A stretch of DNA of 34,595 nucleotides from Actinomadura geliboluensis (lineage in GTDB: Bacteria; Actinomycetota; Actinomycetes; Streptosporangiales; Streptosporangiaceae). The stretch covers positions 1 to 34,595 of the forward strand of contig NZ_VCKZ01000035.1 in NCBI RefSeq assembly GCF_005889745.1. The letters are read 5' to 3'. This document shows, one piece after another, positions 24,620-32,631 of this stretch. A program made the position numbers and the translations under genes. The notes beneath the pieces were generated by a model. It saw nothing but the letters and a program-made list of their open reading frames with translations. It made no database searches and had not been told where the DNA came from. Within the stretch, counting starts at the first letter, position 1. Each line of letters starts with the position of its first letter.

Positions 24620-25389
24620 CAAGACGCTCCTTTTCGTGCCCCGTGGTGCCAGCGCAGCGCGCGGCGCTCGATGACGCCGAAGGCGAGATTGAACAGGTAG
24701 CCGAGGACCCCGAGCAGCACCATCCCCGACCACATCTCGGGGATCGCGAAGGTGCGCTGGGCCTCCAGGATGAAGTAGCCGATCCCGCGGGTGCTCGCGA
24801 CCATCTCGCTGATCACCATCAGGATCAGCGACAGCGACAGCGCGACGCGCGCCCCCGCGAAGATCTGCGGCGCGGCGGCCGGCAGCACCACGCGCACCAG
24901 CCGGTCGCGCCGGCCGACGCGGTAGGCCCGCGCGCTGTCCAGCAGGCCGGGGTCCACGCCGCGCACCCCGTCGATGGTGTGCATCAGGATCGGGAACAGG
25001 CTGACCATCAGGATGATGAACACCTTCATCGACGTCCCGACGCCCAGCACGACGATGCCGAACGGGATCAGCGCGGGCGGCGGGATCGCCCGGACGAACT
25101 CGATGACCGGCGCCAGCGCCGTGCCGAGCTTGCGCACCAGGCCGATGAGGATGCCGAGCGGCACGCCGATGAGGATCGACAGCGCGAAGCCGGAGAACAT
25201 GTTGGTCAGGCTCGGGACGACGTCCGAGCCGACCCGGTCGAACAGCCACGTCTCGCGGAACACCGAGAGGATCTGGGTCAGCGGCGGGTAGAAGATGTTG
25301 GCGCTGCCGGCCGACCACAGCCCCCAGCCGAGCAGGACGAGGACGGGCGCGGCGATCTGCACGCCGAGAAGCACTGCGCGGCGGCTCAC
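24619..25389 (-). CDS. NitT/TauT-type ABC transporter permease (second of two)
   Basis: A 256-residue permease of the SsuC/TauC kind. It has about six membrane segments and the cytoplasmic ATPase-contact loop (EFVRAIPPPALIPFGIVVLG; later LDSARAYRVGRRDRLVRVVLPAAAPQIFAGAR, the EAA-type loop). The GTG start overlaps the TGA of the upstream permease (GTGA), and its stop overlaps the ATPase ATG by one base. Two different permeases imply a heterodimeric channel, whereas most members of this group use a homodimer. Confidence 0.93.
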   Translation of the reverse strand: MSRRAVLLGVQIAAPVLVLLGWGLWSAGSANIFYPPLTQILSVFRETWLFDRVGSDVVPSLTNMFSGFALSILIGVPLGILIGLVRKLGTALAPVIEFVRAIPPPALIPFGIVVLGVGTSMKVFIILMVSLFPILMHTIDGVRGVDPGLLDSARAYRVGRRDRLVRVVLPAAAPQIFAGARVALSLSLILMVISEMVASTRGIGYFILEAQRTFAIPEMWSGMVLLGVLGYLFNLAFGVIERRALRWHHGARKGAS

Positions 25390-26228
25390 TGGACGACCTC
25401 CTTGGCGCGCTGCGACGGGTGCCACCGGAGCAGCCGCCTCTCCAGCGCGACGAACACGAGATTGAGCAGCACGCCGAGCAGCCCGGTCGCGATGATCAGC
25501 GCGTACATGAGCCGGTACTGGCCGCCCGCCTGCGCGACGGTGATCGACTGGCCCAGCCCGGGCGACCCGATCACCAGCTCGGCGGTGACGCAGAGGATCA
25601 GCGTGGTCGTCGACGCCACGCGCAGCCCGGTGGCGATGTAGGGCACCGCGCTGGGCAGCACCACCGACAGCAGCCGGTCGTGCGGGCGCGCCCGGAACGC
25701 GCGCGCCGTTTCGAGGGCGACCGGTTCGACGTCGCGCATGCCGTAGATGGTGGCGATGAGGACCGGCCAGGCCGCGGCGAACGCGGCGAGGAAGACCTTG
25801 CTCTGCAGGCCGGTGCCGAGCACCAGGACGACGAGCGGGATCAGCGCGACCGACGGGATCGGGCGCAGGAACTCGATGACGGCGTTGGTCGCGGCCCGCA
25901 GCAGGCTGTTCGAGCCGATGGCGACGCCCAGCAGCACCGCGACCGCCACGGCGATGCCGAAGCTGATCGCCCAGCCCTGCAGGGTGCGGCCGATCGCGGT
26001 CCACAGCTCGGTGCCGCCGGCCAGCCGGGCGAGTTCGCCGAGGTCGCTGGAGATGCGCGGGAACGTCCGTTCCGGCAGCAGCCCGGCGATCGTGGAGAGC
26101 TCGAGGACGGCCAGCGTCGCGGCGAGCCCCGCCGCGCCGAGCAGGCCGTCGGCGAGTCTCGGCGAGCGGGCGAGCCGCCGCCTCCTGCCGGGGACGACTG
26201 ACGTCGACATGGTCGAGGTCCGGGTCAA
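25386..26228 (-). CDS. NitT/TauT-type ABC transporter permease (first of two)
   Basis: A 280-residue permease, homologous to its downstream neighbour but clearly different (EFLRPIPSVALIPLVVLVLG; LETARAFRARPHDRLLSVVLPSAVPYIATGLR). I chose the TTG at 26228 (TRTSTMSTSVVPG) because AAGGAG lies six bases upstream. The ATG at 26210 lacks a ribosome binding site and would give 274 residues. It is the first gene of the importer operon, with its promoter about 180 bp upstream beside that of the GntR gene. Confidence 0.92.
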   Translation of the reverse strand: MTRTSTMSTSVVPGRRRRLARSPRLADGLLGAAGLAATLAVLELSTIAGLLPERTFPRISSDLGELARLAGGTELWTAIGRTLQGWAISFGIAVAVAVLLGVAIGSNSLLRAATNAVIEFLRPIPSVALIPLVVLVLGTGLQSKVFLAAFAAAWPVLIATIYGMRDVEPVALETARAFRARPHDRLLSVVLPSAVPYIATGLRVASTTTLILCVTAELVIGSPGLGQSITVAQAGGQYRLMYALIIATGLLGVLLNLVFVALERRLLRWHPSQRAKEVVQ

Positions 26229-26373
26229 CGGAAGCTCCTTCCGGATACGGCCCCGCCGCGTCCGCAGCGGCGGAACGGCCGACCCTGGCCACACGCGGGG
26301 GACGTCGGGGCACGTCGGGACACCGCGAACCGTTCGGGTGGCGGGGTGGCCACCGCGGGGCTTCCTTCAGCCC

Positions 26374-26410
26374 TATAATGACGGTATTAAGCATGATGAT
26401 TATCTGTCAA
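26374..26410. promoter_or_regulatory. Divergent promoter region of the importer operon and GntR gene, with operator motif
   Basis: On the minus strand TTGACA (26410-26405), 17 nt, then TACCGT (26387-26382) fits a promoter for the importer operon. On the plus strand a perfect TATAAT (26374-26379) fits a -10 for the GntR gene, without a clear -35. The motif ATGATTATC (26396-26404, i.e. GATAATCAT on the minus strand) sits between the -35 and -10 of the minus promoter and recurs at the other promoters of this island. The region is notably AT-rich. Confidence 0.6.
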
Positions 26411-26481
26411 GGCATGGCGGCACCCGCCCCGCCACCTCGCTGACCGGCCGCTATCCGACCGACGATCTGGAGAGCAACCCG

Positions 26482-27186
26482 ATGAGTCGTCCCGACCACA
26501 CCGACCGCACCGAGTGGCGGCTCTCGCGCGCCGAGGCCATCGCGCGGGAGATCGAGCGCAAGATCATCGACTCCGCGCTGCCCGACGGCAGCAGGCTCGG
26601 CACCAAGGAGGACGTCCGCCAGGAGTACGGCGTCGCGGTCGGGACCGTCAACGAGGCCGTCCGGCTGCTGGAGACGCGCGGGGTCGTCTCGGCGAAGCCC
26701 GGCCCGGGCGGCGGCCTGTTCACCCTGCGCGCCCCGAGCCACGTGCGCATCAACCACCTGATCCTCGGGCTGCGCGAGAACGGCGACACCAGCGCGAACT
26801 GCCTGGCGGTGCGCGACGCGCTGGAGGAGCCCATCCTGATGGACGCCGCCGCCCACCGCACCGACGAGGACCTCGCGGACCTCCGCGAGCTGCTGGACCG
26901 CATGGACGAGCAGCGCACCGACGCCGCCGCGTTCCTGCGCGCCAACTGGGCGGTGCACCGGCGGCTGGCCGACATCACCCCCAACCTGGTGCTGCGCGTC
27001 ATCTACACCACGATGCTCGACATGATCGAGAACGAGATCGAGCACGTCAGCTCCGACGACCTCTTCACCGCCAGCAAGACCTTCCGCACGCACGTCGCGC
27101 TCGTCGACGCCGTCGAGTCGCAGGACCCGGCGCGGGTCCGCCGCGCGGTGCGCCGGCACACCCCGCCCAAGACGACCCTCAGCTGA
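26482..27186 (+). CDS. GntR-family regulator, FCD type
   Basis: A 234-residue regulator. The N-terminal winged HTH (about 12-80) has IAREIERKIIDSALPDGSRLGTKEDV and TVNEAVRLLETRGVV. The C-terminal FCD ligand domain (about 100-225) includes VRDALEEPILMDAA, NWAVHRRLADI and FRTHVALVDAV, whose Asp and His positions bind a metal that holds a carboxylate ligand in the family. The start at 26482 has GGAGAG upstream. It is divergent from the importer operon, with a shared AT-rich control region, and it is the only regulator inside the catabolic island. It is therefore probably its repressor, relieved by a pathway carboxylate. Confidence 0.92.
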   Translation: MSRPDHTDRTEWRLSRAEAIAREIERKIIDSALPDGSRLGTKEDVRQEYGVAVGTVNEAVRLLETRGVVSAKPGPGGGLFTLRAPSHVRINHLILGLRENGDTSANCLAVRDALEEPILMDAAAHRTDEDLADLRELLDRMDEQRTDAAAFLRANWAVHRRLADITPNLVLRVIYTTMLDMIENEIEHVSSDDLFTASKTFRTHVALVDAVESQDPARVRRAVRRHTPPKTTLS

Positions 27187-27265
27187 CCGGGGGCGGCCGC
27201 GCGGGCGCGCCGAGCCGCGCCCCCGGTCCCCCGGCCGCGGCCCGGCGCGAGGCCGCGCCCGGGGG
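27186..27265. terminator. Paired GC-rich hairpins between convergent genes
   Basis: Stem ACCGGGGGCG (27186-27195) pairs with CGCCCCCGGT (27218-27227). A second stem CCCCCGG (27228-27234) pairs with CCGGGGG (27259-27265). No T-run follows. They fill the 88-bp gap between the GntR gene and the oppositely oriented amidohydrolase, so they may end transcription from both sides. Confidence 0.5.
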
Positions 27266-27274
27266 CCGTCCCGG

Positions 27275-28897
27275 CTAGGCGCGGTGGCGGATCCGGCCGT
27301 CGACCGCCGTGGCCAGCACCGGCAGGTCGCGCAACTCGTCGGACGGGCACCGGGTCGGGTCGGCGCCCAGCGCGACCCAGTCGGCGCGCATGCCGGGACG
27401 CAGCACGCCCACCGCGTGGTCGTTGAACGCGGCGTAGGCGGCGTCCGCCGTGTACATCCGCAGGGCCGCCGCCACGTCGAGCCGCTCGTCCGGGCCGAGC
27501 GGGCCGCCGGACGGCGGATGGTGGCGCGTCACCGCCTGCCAGATCCCGCGCAGCGGCTGGAACGGGGTGACCGGCGAGTCCGAGCCGCCGGCCAGCCGGA
27601 CGCCCGCGCGGTGCCAGGTGGCCAGCGGGGTGGCGGCCGCCGCGGCCTCGGCGCCGAGCTGGGCGATGAGCCGGTCGGCGAACTGCTCCTGCATCGTCGG
27701 CTGCGTCGCGACGACCACGCCGAGCCGGCGGGCGTCGGCCATGTTGCGCTCCGACGGCGTCAGGTACGCGTGGATGGCCTGGCAGCGCAGCGGCTTCACC
27801 GGGGCCACCCGGTCGGCGTGGTCGAGCACCTCGAACAGCAGGTCGAGCGCCCCGCCGCCGACGGCGTGCACGCCGAGGGACCAGCCGTGCGCCACCAGCC
27901 CGGACGCGAGCGCGCGCATCGAGTCGGGGTCGAGCAGCAGCTGCCCGTGGTCGCCGCACCGTCCCGGCCAGGGCTCGCGGAGGTAGGCCGTCCCCAGCGA
28001 GCCGCCGCCGTCCAGGAACACCTTCACCGGGCCCAGGCGCAGCATGTCGTCGCCGAAGCCCGAGCCGACCCCGAGGCCCGACAGCCGCGCCACCTCGTCC
28101 TCGACGGAGGCGCCGGCGAGCTGCAGCGGCATCGCGGTCACCCGCAGCGGCAGCTCGCCGTCCGCGCGCATCCCCTGGTAGGTGGCGAGCTCCTCGGGGC
28201 GCAGCCCCGGCTCGATCACCGAGGTCAGCCCGGCGGCCAGGGCGCGCTCGGCCGCGGCGGCGACGGCGGCGCGGCGGGCCCGGTCGTCCTGCGGCGGGAC
28301 GTGCCGCCGGACCAGCTCGATCGCGGGCGGCTCGACCAGCTCGCCGGTGAGGCGTCCGGCGGCGTCCCGGCCGAGGCGGCCGCCGGGCGGGTCGGGCGTG
28401 CCGTCGGCGAGGCCGGCCAGGGCCAGCGCGGCCGAGTTCGCCGCGCCCTGGTGGCCGCAGCGCAGGATCAGCACCGGGCGGTCGGGGCAGGCGCGGTCGA
28501 GCTCGTCGCGGGTCGGCAGCCGCCGCTCGGCGACGTCCTCGACCTCCCACCCGTCCGCCGAGACGATCCAGGGCGCGGCGGGGTGGGCGTCGGCCCAGGC
28601 GCGGGTCGCCCGGAGGATGCCCTCGATGCTGCGCTCGCCCTCCAGGTCGAGCAGGACGTGCGCGAGGCCCGTCCACAGCAGGTGCATGTGCGTGTCGATC
28701 AGTCCCGGCAGGACGGTCGCGTCGCCCAGGTCCAGGACGGGCGCGTGCTCGCCGAGCGCCGCGCGCGCCTCGTCGAACGAGCCCGCGGAGACGACGCGCG
28801 CGCCGCGGACCGCGAGCGCCTCGCCGCGCGGCCGATCCGCGTCCATGGTGAGCACGCTCCGGGCCCGGACGATGTAGTCACCCTGAAGATTCCTCAT
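27275..28897 (-). CDS. Amidohydrolase, YtcJ type
   Basis: A 540-residue metal-dependent hydrolase. The metal site motif DTHMHLLWTG has H70 and H72; later ligands are probably in GVHAVGG, QAIHAYLT and GGSDSPVTPF. Length and the WIVSADGWEVEDVAERRLPTRDELDRA-like middle fit the YtcJ group. These enzymes cleave amide or related C-N bonds, or remove N-acyl groups, but substrates vary. There is no signal peptide. No Shine-Dalgarno precedes the ATG at 28897. A TACAAT four bases upstream suggests a leaderless transcript. Within the island it may release an aromatic amine or aldehyde from an amide precursor, which is inference. Confidence 0.9.
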   Translation of the reverse strand: MRNLQGDYIVRARSVLTMDADRPRGEALAVRGARVVSAGSFDEARAALGEHAPVLDLGDATVLPGLIDTHMHLLWTGLAHVLLDLEGERSIEGILRATRAWADAHPAAPWIVSADGWEVEDVAERRLPTRDELDRACPDRPVLILRCGHQGAANSAALALAGLADGTPDPPGGRLGRDAAGRLTGELVEPPAIELVRRHVPPQDDRARRAAVAAAAERALAAGLTSVIEPGLRPEELATYQGMRADGELPLRVTAMPLQLAGASVEDEVARLSGLGVGSGFGDDMLRLGPVKVFLDGGGSLGTAYLREPWPGRCGDHGQLLLDPDSMRALASGLVAHGWSLGVHAVGGGALDLLFEVLDHADRVAPVKPLRCQAIHAYLTPSERNMADARRLGVVVATQPTMQEQFADRLIAQLGAEAAAAATPLATWHRAGVRLAGGSDSPVTPFQPLRGIWQAVTRHHPPSGGPLGPDERLDVAAALRMYTADAAYAAFNDHAVGVLRPGMRADWVALGADPTRCPSDELRDLPVLATAVDGRIRHRA

Positions 28898-28914
28898 AAC
28901 GATTGTACGTTATC
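28896..28914. promoter_or_regulatory. Amidohydrolase promoter/operator overlapping its start codon
   Basis: On the minus strand TACAAT (28907-28902) is followed after four bases by ATG, the layout of leaderless actinobacterial genes. The same spot forms an inverted repeat ATAACG (28896-28901) and CGTTAT (28908-28913), and reads GATAACGT on the minus strand (28914-28907), matching the island motif. Confidence 0.5.
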
Positions 28915-28939
28915 AGGGGGTCCCTCTCGGCGAACACCG

Positions 28940-28970
28940 TTGACCTTCCCCGCGTATTGATGATAATCGT
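28940..28970 (+). promoter_or_regulatory. Promoter of the binding-protein gene with overlapping operator motif
   Basis: TTGACC (28940-28945), 16 nt, GATAAT (28962-28967). The island motif GATAATCGT (28962-28970) covers the -10, so a bound repressor would block RNA polymerase. The leader to the ATG at 29018 would be about 44 nt. Confidence 0.6.
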
Positions 28971-29017
28971 TCGGGTTTAAGTGGCGGCAGACGCCGCTCC
29001 ACTCAGAGGAGTGAGCC

Positions 29018-30004
29018 ATGATGAGAACGATCCGACGGCGCCGACTCCGGGTGGTCGTCGCGGCGCTCGCCGTCGGCCTGGCCGCCGGCTGCGGCTCGGG
29101 GGGCACCTCGGCCGGCAAGAGCGACGCCGACGGCGTGACCACGGTGAAGGTGGGCCTGATCCCGATCACGGACGTCGCCCCGCTGTACCTCGGCGTCCAG
29201 AAGGGCTTCTTCAGCGCGCAGAAGCTCAAGGTCGAGCCGCAACTGGCCGCGGGCGGCGCGGCGATCGTCCCGGCCGTCGTCAGCAACAGCAACCAGTTCG
29301 GCTTCTCCAACAACGTGTCGCTCATCATCGCCAAGAGCAAGGGCGTACCGCTGCAGGCCATCACGCCGGGCGTCGGCATCGCCCCCGGCAAGAACGAGGC
29401 CTGCCAGGTGCTGGTCCCGGCGAAGAGCCCGATCCGCGACGTCAAGGGCCTGGCCGGCAAGACCGTCGCGGTCAACACGCTCAACAACATCGGCGATGTC
29501 ACGATCCGCGCCGCGCTGGAGAAGAAGGGCGTCGACCCGAGCTCGGTGAAGTTCACCGAGCTCGGCTTCCCCGACATGGTCACCGCGGTCGAGACGGGCC
29601 GCATCGACGCGGCCTGGGAGTGCGAGCCGTTCGTCACCTCGCTGCTGGAGCGCGGTGCCCGCACCATCCTCAACAACTACGCGGAGACCCACCCGAACCT
29701 GGCGATCGCCTCGTACTTCACGTCGACGGCCTACGCCAAGAGCAACCCCGACGTGGTGCGGCGGTTCGACGCGGCGGTGCGCCAGTCCCTGGAGTACGCC
29801 AACGCCCACCCCGAGGAGGCGCGCAAGATCATCCCGACCTACGCCAAGATCCCCGCGGACCAGGCCGCGCAGATCAAGATGGTCGACTGGCCGGCCGCCT
29901 TCCAGCGCGACTCGCTGGAGGAGCTGGTGCGCCTCACCCAGAAGTACAAGCTCATCGAGAAGCCGGTCACCCTGGACGACCTGATCCAGGAACCGAAGTC
30001 CTGA
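29018..30004 (+). CDS. NitT/TauT-type substrate-binding lipoprotein
   Basis: A 328-residue secreted lipoprotein. The signal peptide has basic RRRRLR, a hydrophobic VVVAALAVGLA core and lipobox LAAGC, giving lipidated Cys around residue 26. The mature part is of the SsuA/NMT1 type (VKVGLIPITDVAPLYLGVQKG, LAGKTVAVNTLNN, GRIDAAWECEPFV). Two adjacent ATG codons start it; GAGGAG lies six bases before the first. It is the extracellular receptor of the importer at 23789-26228 but is transcribed alone, from a promoter carrying the island motif. Family members bind sulfonates, nitrate, thiamine precursors or aromatic acids; the substrate here is unknown. Confidence 0.94.
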   Translation: MMRTIRRRRLRVVVAALAVGLAAGCGSGGTSAGKSDADGVTTVKVGLIPITDVAPLYLGVQKGFFSAQKLKVEPQLAAGGAAIVPAVVSNSNQFGFSNNVSLIIAKSKGVPLQAITPGVGIAPGKNEACQVLVPAKSPIRDVKGLAGKTVAVNTLNNIGDVTIRAALEKKGVDPSSVKFTELGFPDMVTAVETGRIDAAWECEPFVTSLLERGARTILNNYAETHPNLAIASYFTSTAYAKSNPDVVRRFDAAVRQSLEYANAHPEEARKIIPTYAKIPADQAAQIKMVDWPAAFQRDSLEELVRLTQKYKLIEKPVTLDDLIQEPKS

Positions 30005-30016
30005 CCCGAACCGAAG

Positions 30017-30054
30017 AAGGTGGGCCGGATCCGATCGGATCCGGCCCACCTTTT
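30017..30054 (+). terminator. Strong rho-independent terminator after the binding-protein gene
   Basis: A perfect palindrome (30017-30052) can form a stem of about 16 bp with a GATC loop and ends in TTTT (30051-30054). It begins 13 nt after the stop at 30004 and also separates the convergent operon ending at 30072. Confidence 0.9.
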
Positions 30055-30071
30055 CGCGTTGCCTACGGCGT

Positions 30072-30833
30072 TTAGCTCACGGTGCCGGTGGCGGACACGG
30101 TGCCGAGCCCCTCGACGTGCACCTCGACGCGGCCCGGGGTGAAGGGCGCCGCGGCGGTGGCGCCGCCGGCGAGGACGACGTCCCCGGCGCGCAGCGCCAT
30201 GCCCTGGCGGCGGGCGATCTCCAGCAGCGCGGGCAGCGCCCGGTCCGGATGCCCGAGGATCGCCGCGGTGGAGCCCGTCTCGACGACGGCGCCTGCGACG
30301 GAGAGCCGGACGGCGAGATCGCCCAGGTCGGCGCCGAGCGGCCGCCAGGGGCCGACGACGAACCCGGCGGACGAGGCGTTGTCGGCGATCACGTCCGGCA
30401 GGCTGAACCGGAAGTCGCGGTAGCGCGAATCGATGATCTCCAGCGCGGGCGCGACGGCGTCCACGGGGATCTCCACGTCGTCCGGGGCGACGTCGCGGGC
30501 GATCCGGTAGGCGATCTCCGGCTCGACGCGCGGATGGATGAAGCGCCCCAGCGCCACCTCGCCGCCGTCGGCGACGCGCATGGCGTCGGTGAGCCGTCCG
30601 ACGATCACCTCGGAGACGCCCATCTGCGCCATCTTCGCCTTGCTGGTGAAGCCGAGCTTGAGCCCGGCCGGGCGCTCGCCCCGGCCGAGCCGGCGGGCGA
30701 TCACCGCGTCCTGCACGGCGTACGCGTCGGCGGGCGTGAGCCCGGCGGGGAGCTGCTCGACCGCGGTCGCGGTGTGCTGCGCGGCGTCCAGCCGCTCCGC
30801 CGCCCGGTCGAGGATGTCGGTCCCAGTGGTCAT
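30072..30833 (-). CDS. 2-oxopent-4-enoate hydratase / 4-oxalocrotonate decarboxylase (MhpD family)
   Basis: A 253-residue enzyme of the fumarylacetoacetate-hydrolase-like MhpD group. Recognisable blocks are LKLGFTSKAKMAQMGV, PRVEPEIAYRIARDV (metal-binding glutamates) and ALEIIDSRYRDFRF followed by DVIADNASSAGFVVG. Decarboxylase and hydratase paralogues are too similar to separate by eye; only one copy is present in the window. The start has GAAAGGG eight bases upstream and overlaps the stop of the monooxygenase gene by four bases. In the pathway it acts after 2-aminomuconate deamination, on 4-oxalocrotonate or on 2-oxopent-4-enoate. It is the last gene of the minus-strand operon. Confidence 0.9.
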   Translation of the reverse strand: MTTGTDILDRAAERLDAAQHTATAVEQLPAGLTPADAYAVQDAVIARRLGRGERPAGLKLGFTSKAKMAQMGVSEVIVGRLTDAMRVADGGEVALGRFIHPRVEPEIAYRIARDVAPDDVEIPVDAVAPALEIIDSRYRDFRFSLPDVIADNASSAGFVVGPWRPLGADLGDLAVRLSVAGAVVETGSTAAILGHPDRALPALLEIARRQGMALRAGDVVLAGGATAAAPFTPGRVEVHVEGLGTVSATGTVS

Positions 30834-32047
30834 GTATCGGCCCTTTCGGGGGCGCGCCGGTGGATGCGTCCGACCGCCGGGTACCCCACGTAGTTCTCGC
30901 AGAAGTCCTTCATCGCCGCCTCGGACGTGCAGACGTGCTTCAGCTCGGCGTGCTGCAGCCGCCACTCCATCGGGCTGCTCGGGTCGTGGTGCAGCAGCGA
31001 CGTCATGGAGCGGGAGAACTGCTGCGCGCGCCACACGCCGCGGAGCGCGTCGTCGGAGTAGCGGTCGAGCGCCGCGCGGTCGCCGGACTCGTACCAGGTG
31101 CACAGCGCGTCGGCGAGCAGCCGGACGTCCGCCGCGGCGAGGTTGAGGCCCTTCGCCGCGGTCGGCGGGACGATGTGCGCGGCGTCCCCCGCCAGGAACA
31201 GCCGCCCGTACTGCATCGGCTCCACCACGAAGCTCCGCATCGCGGTGATGCCCTTCTTGGTGACGGCGCCTTCGGCGAGCTCCCAGCCGTCGTCGGTGCC
31301 GAGCCGGGTCCGCAGCTCGCTCCAGATCCGCTCCTCGGGCCACGCGGCCAGGTCCTCGTCCGGCTTCACCTGCAGGTAGAAGCGGCTGACCTCGGGCGAC
31401 CGCATGCTGTGCAGCGCGAAGCCGCGCTCGTGGCAGGCGTAGATGAGCTCGAAGGTGGACGGCGGGACGTCCGCCAGCACGCCGAGCCACGCGAACGGGT
31501 ACTCGTGCTCGTACTCGGTCAGCACGCCGGCCGGGACCGACGCCCGTGACACCCCGTGGAAGCCGTCGCAGCCCGCGATGAAGTCGCAGGCCAGCACGTG
31601 CTCGGAGCCGTCCGCGGCCCGGTAGCGGACCGTCGGCTCGGCGCCGTCGACGTCCTCCAGGCGCACGTCGTCGACGTCGAACTCCAGCGGGAGGCCGGAG
31701 GCGACCCGCGCCTCGATCGCGTCGCGGACGATCTCCTGCTGGCTGTACATGACGGCGGTGCAGCCGCCGGTCAGCTCGGCCATCGGGATCTGGTACCGCC
31801 GCCGGTCGAAGCGCATCTCGAACCGGTGGTGGACGGCCGCCTCCCGGTGCATGCGCTCCGCCAGACCCAGCTCGTCGAGGAGCAGCGCGGTGCGGTGCTC
31901 CAGCATCCCCGCCCGGATCCTGCCCTCCACGTAGGCCCGGGTCCGGTGCTCCAGGATCACCGCGTCGACCCCGGCGAGTTCCAGCATCCGCCCGAGGAGG
32001 AGGCCGGCCGGGCCGGCTCCGATGATGGCGACCTGTGTTCGTTCCAT
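30830..32047 (-). CDS. pobA: PobA-like FAD-dependent aromatic monooxygenase
   Basis: A 405-residue flavoprotein closely resembling 4-hydroxybenzoate 3-monooxygenase (about 394 residues). FAD motifs are GAGPAG (10-15), CDGFHGVSR and AGDAAHIVPP. The residues that bind the benzoate carboxylate in PobA are kept (S214, R216, Y224, matching S212, R214, Y222), as are the para-substituent network (Y203, P295, Y386) and N302. It should therefore hydroxylate a para-substituted benzoate next to the para group. Its operon contains a dioxygenase and deaminase of the aminophenol type, so 4-aminobenzoate to 4-amino-3-hydroxybenzoate is an alternative to 4-hydroxybenzoate to protocatechuate. It starts 46 bp after the dioxygenase. 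The gene symbol reflects family, not proven substrate. Confidence 0.88.
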   Translation of the reverse strand: MERTQVAIIGAGPAGLLLGRMLELAGVDAVILEHRTRAYVEGRIRAGMLEHRTALLLDELGLAERMHREAAVHHRFEMRFDRRRYQIPMAELTGGCTAVMYSQQEIVRDAIEARVASGLPLEFDVDDVRLEDVDGAEPTVRYRAADGSEHVLACDFIAGCDGFHGVSRASVPAGVLTEYEHEYPFAWLGVLADVPPSTFELIYACHERGFALHSMRSPEVSRFYLQVKPDEDLAAWPEERIWSELRTRLGTDDGWELAEGAVTKKGITAMRSFVVEPMQYGRLFLAGDAAHIVPPTAAKGLNLAAADVRLLADALCTWYESGDRAALDRYSDDALRGVWRAQQFSRSMTSLLHHDPSSPMEWRLQHAELKHVCTSEAAMKDFCENYVGYPAVGRIHRRAPERADT

Positions 32048-32093
32048 GGTGGACTCTCTCTGCGGCCGGTCACCGCCGGTAACCGAGGGGGGT

Positions 32094-32612
32094 TCAGTAG
32101 GGCTGCAGGACTTCGCCGCAGCTCTTGCAGGTGCGGGCCTCCACGTCGTCGAAGAAGCGCTGGTAGGCCTCGCCGACCGGGTCCGTCGAGTAGTCGGCGA
32201 TGTGGCACGACTCCTCGTGCAGGAACTCCCCGCAGCCCTGGCAGAACCACTGGAACCGGTCCAGTTCGCCGGGGCGGCGGAGCCGCTCGATGACGATGAT
32301 GAAGGCGTCGGGGTCGAACCGGGGCGAGTGCGGCAGCCGGGACGGGGTGAAGATCGCCGACCCCTCCGGGATCACGTCGATCACCTCGGTGCCGTCGGGC
32401 TGCCGGCTGTGCAGCCGCAGCTCGCCCCGGATCGTGTACATGACCTCGTCGCTCGGGTTGAGGTGGAACTCGCTGCGGTACTCGCGCCCGCGCGCCACGA
32501 ACGCGAGGGACTCGCTCTCCTGCCACAGCACCTCGACGCGCCTGCCGCTCTTGCCGAGGCGCTCGGCGATCGCGTCGAGGTCGACGACCGGCATGCGGTA
32601 CGGCTGGCTCAT
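32094..32612 (-). CDS. nbaC: 3-hydroxyanthranilate 3,4-dioxygenase-like cupin dioxygenase
   Basis: A 172-residue ring-cleaving dioxygenase of the 3-hydroxyanthranilate family. The iron ligands are clear (H50 and E56 in FHLNPSDE, H95 in LPHSP), as are substrate-contact residues R46, R98 and E109. The C-terminus has the second, rubredoxin-like iron site typical of bacterial members (CQGC and CKSC, about residues 118-121 and 164-167). The start at 32612 has GGGAG five bases upstream. It cleaves an ortho-aminophenol carboxylate to an amino-carboxymuconate semialdehyde. Whether the substrate is 3-hydroxyanthranilate or 4-amino-3-hydroxybenzoate cannot be read from sequence. It is the second gene of the operon, 19 nt after the RidA-like gene. 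Confidence 0.93.
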   Translation of the reverse strand: MSQPYRMPVVDLDAIAERLGKSGRRVEVLWQESESLAFVARGREYRSEFHLNPSDEVMYTIRGELRLHSRQPDGTEVIDVIPEGSAIFTPSRLPHSPRFDPDAFIIVIERLRRPGELDRFQWFCQGCGEFLHEESCHIADYSTDPVGEAYQRFFDDVEARTCKSCGEVLQPY

Positions 32613-32631
32613 GGTCGCTCCCATCCGGGGG

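Noticed and set aside
24619..26394. Fusion of the two permeases in one long minus-strand frame
   Set aside because: The upstream half of that frame is an out-of-frame shadow; the two permeases are separate genes joined by a GTGA overlap.
30072..31490. A 472-codon minus-strand frame joining the MhpD-like enzyme to upstream sequence
   Set aside because: Its first half is an out-of-frame reading of the monooxygenase; the real gene starts at 30833 with a ribosome binding site.
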